Positions 5,331-5,672 of a DNA stretch of 5,672 nt are shown here, piece after piece (the first letter of the stretch is position 1; each line of letters begins with the position of its first letter). Source of the DNA: an uncultured Flavobacteriales bacterium (GTDB lineage: Bacteria > Bacteroidota > Bacteroidia > Flavobacteriales_E > Vicingaceae); contig CALALS010000056.1 of NCBI GenBank assembly GCA_937925525.1, positions 1 through 5,672 of the forward strand, in the 5' to 3' direction. Position numbers and translations under genes: made by a program. Under the pieces are notes generated by a model. The model ran no database searches and was not told the origin of the DNA. It was given only the letters and a program-made list of their open reading frames with translations.

Positions 5331-5484
5331 GATGTATGATGGGAGATGTATGATGTATGATGTATGATGGAAGATGTATGATGGAAGATGTATGATGGAA
5401 GATGTGTGATGGAAGATGTATGATGTATGATGGAAGACGTGTGATGTATGATGTGTGATGTGTGATGTATGATGGGAGATGTGG
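5331..5484. repeat. Heptamer minisatellite, 22 units
   Basis: Twenty-two consecutive 7-base units run from 5331 to 5484. They are variants of GATGTAT, GATGGAA, GATGGGA and GATGTGT, with one unit starting GACG. In the middle, GATGTAT and GATGGAA alternate to make a 14-base period. All units keep the exact 7-base register with no indel. The period is not a multiple of three and stops appear when it is read through, so it is not coding. The number of units is likely to vary between strains. Confidence 0.92.
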
Positions 5485-5541
5485 GGATTGAGTTTTCAGA
5501 ATTCAGAATTGAGTGGTGAAATTGGGGTTATTGGCTGATGT

Positions 5542-5600
5542 CGTCATTCTATAAAATGTTATACTTCGAATATACCGAAAGCTTTGCTTTCTCTTCATAA
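5542..5600. repeat. Degenerate CGTCATTCT palindromic element
   Basis: It starts with CGTCATTCT, as at 4857, and contains a hairpin GAAAGC-TTT-GCTTTC (5577-5591), again with a TTT loop. The design parallels the element at 4857-4892, but the space between the leading word and the hairpin is longer. Confidence 0.45.
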
Positions 5601-5603
5601 TCT

Positions 5604-5672
5604 CACCCTTCGACTCCGCTCAGGGTGACAATGCTCAGGGTGACAATGCTCAGGGTGACAATGCTCAGGGTG
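5604..5672. repeat. CACCCT hairpin followed by 15-bp tandem repeat, runs off window
   Basis: CACCCT (5604-5609) and AGGGTG (5622-5627) form a hairpin. The right arm starts a tandem array of GCTCAGGGTGACAAT with units at 5618, 5633 and 5648 and a partial unit from 5663 to the window end, all identical. The array appears to have grown by repeated duplication of the right half of a palindromic element. Its full length is not visible. Confidence 0.88.

Larger units (their letters stand above)
4641..5672. other. Gene-free, repeat-rich intergenic region
   Basis: About 1 kb has no credible gene on either strand. Reading frames on the - strand at 4662-4985 and 5130-5321 run through terminators and hairpin repeats and show no protein-like motif. 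The content is the series of tandem repeats, palindromic elements and two terminators listed separately. A few stretches (about 5000-5030, 5200-5270, 5485-5540) hold nothing recognisable apart from a short CAGAATT doublet near 5500. Confidence 0.75.

Noticed and set aside
5331..5672. Possible CRISPR array
   Set aside because: Units are 7 and 15 bases, directly abutting, with no unique spacers and no cas genes in view.

Overview
The window looks like a chromosomal stretch of a member of the Bacteroidota. The evidence is indirect: the DNA is AT-rich, start codons have no Shine-Dalgarno signal, two start codons are preceded by boxes matching the Bacteroidota -7 promoter consensus TAnnTTTG, and the intergenic DNA is full of short palindromic repeats and heptamer minisatellites of the kind common in that phylum. 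Genus cannot be read from the sequence.

Left part (1-660): the 3' end of a gene cut by the window edge. It encodes a coiled-coil protein with two transmembrane helices and has no recognised function.

Centre (about 750-3750): a compact type II restriction-modification module. A Dcm/M.EcoRII-type cytosine-5 methyltransferase lies on the + strand. On the - strand lie a Vsr mismatch endonuclease and a 439-residue restriction endonuclease, translationally coupled through ATGA. The endonuclease reads as an EcoRII-N-like (B3-fold) DNA-binding domain fused to an MvaI-type catalytic domain, which is the architecture of the type IIE enzyme UbaLAI. The methyltransferase target-recognition region is strikingly Dcm-like, so all three proteins point to CCWGG: one methylates the site, one cuts unmethylated sites, and one repairs the T:G mismatches left when the methylated cytosine deaminates. 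The methyltransferase and nuclease genes converge and overlap by 65 bp at their 3' ends. A CCAGG site lies just upstream of the preferred methyltransferase start, over its predicted promoter. Two diverged copies of one intergenic sequence flank the module as direct repeats, which suggests insertion with long target duplication.

Right part (3939-4640): one 233-residue helical protein of unknown function, with visibly more GC-rich codon use than the module. It is followed by about 1 kb of DNA with no credible gene (4641-5672). That DNA holds a three-unit 22-bp tandem repeat, two near-identical terminators, pairs of hairpin repeats, a 22-unit heptamer minisatellite and a 15-bp tandem repeat that runs off the end of the window.
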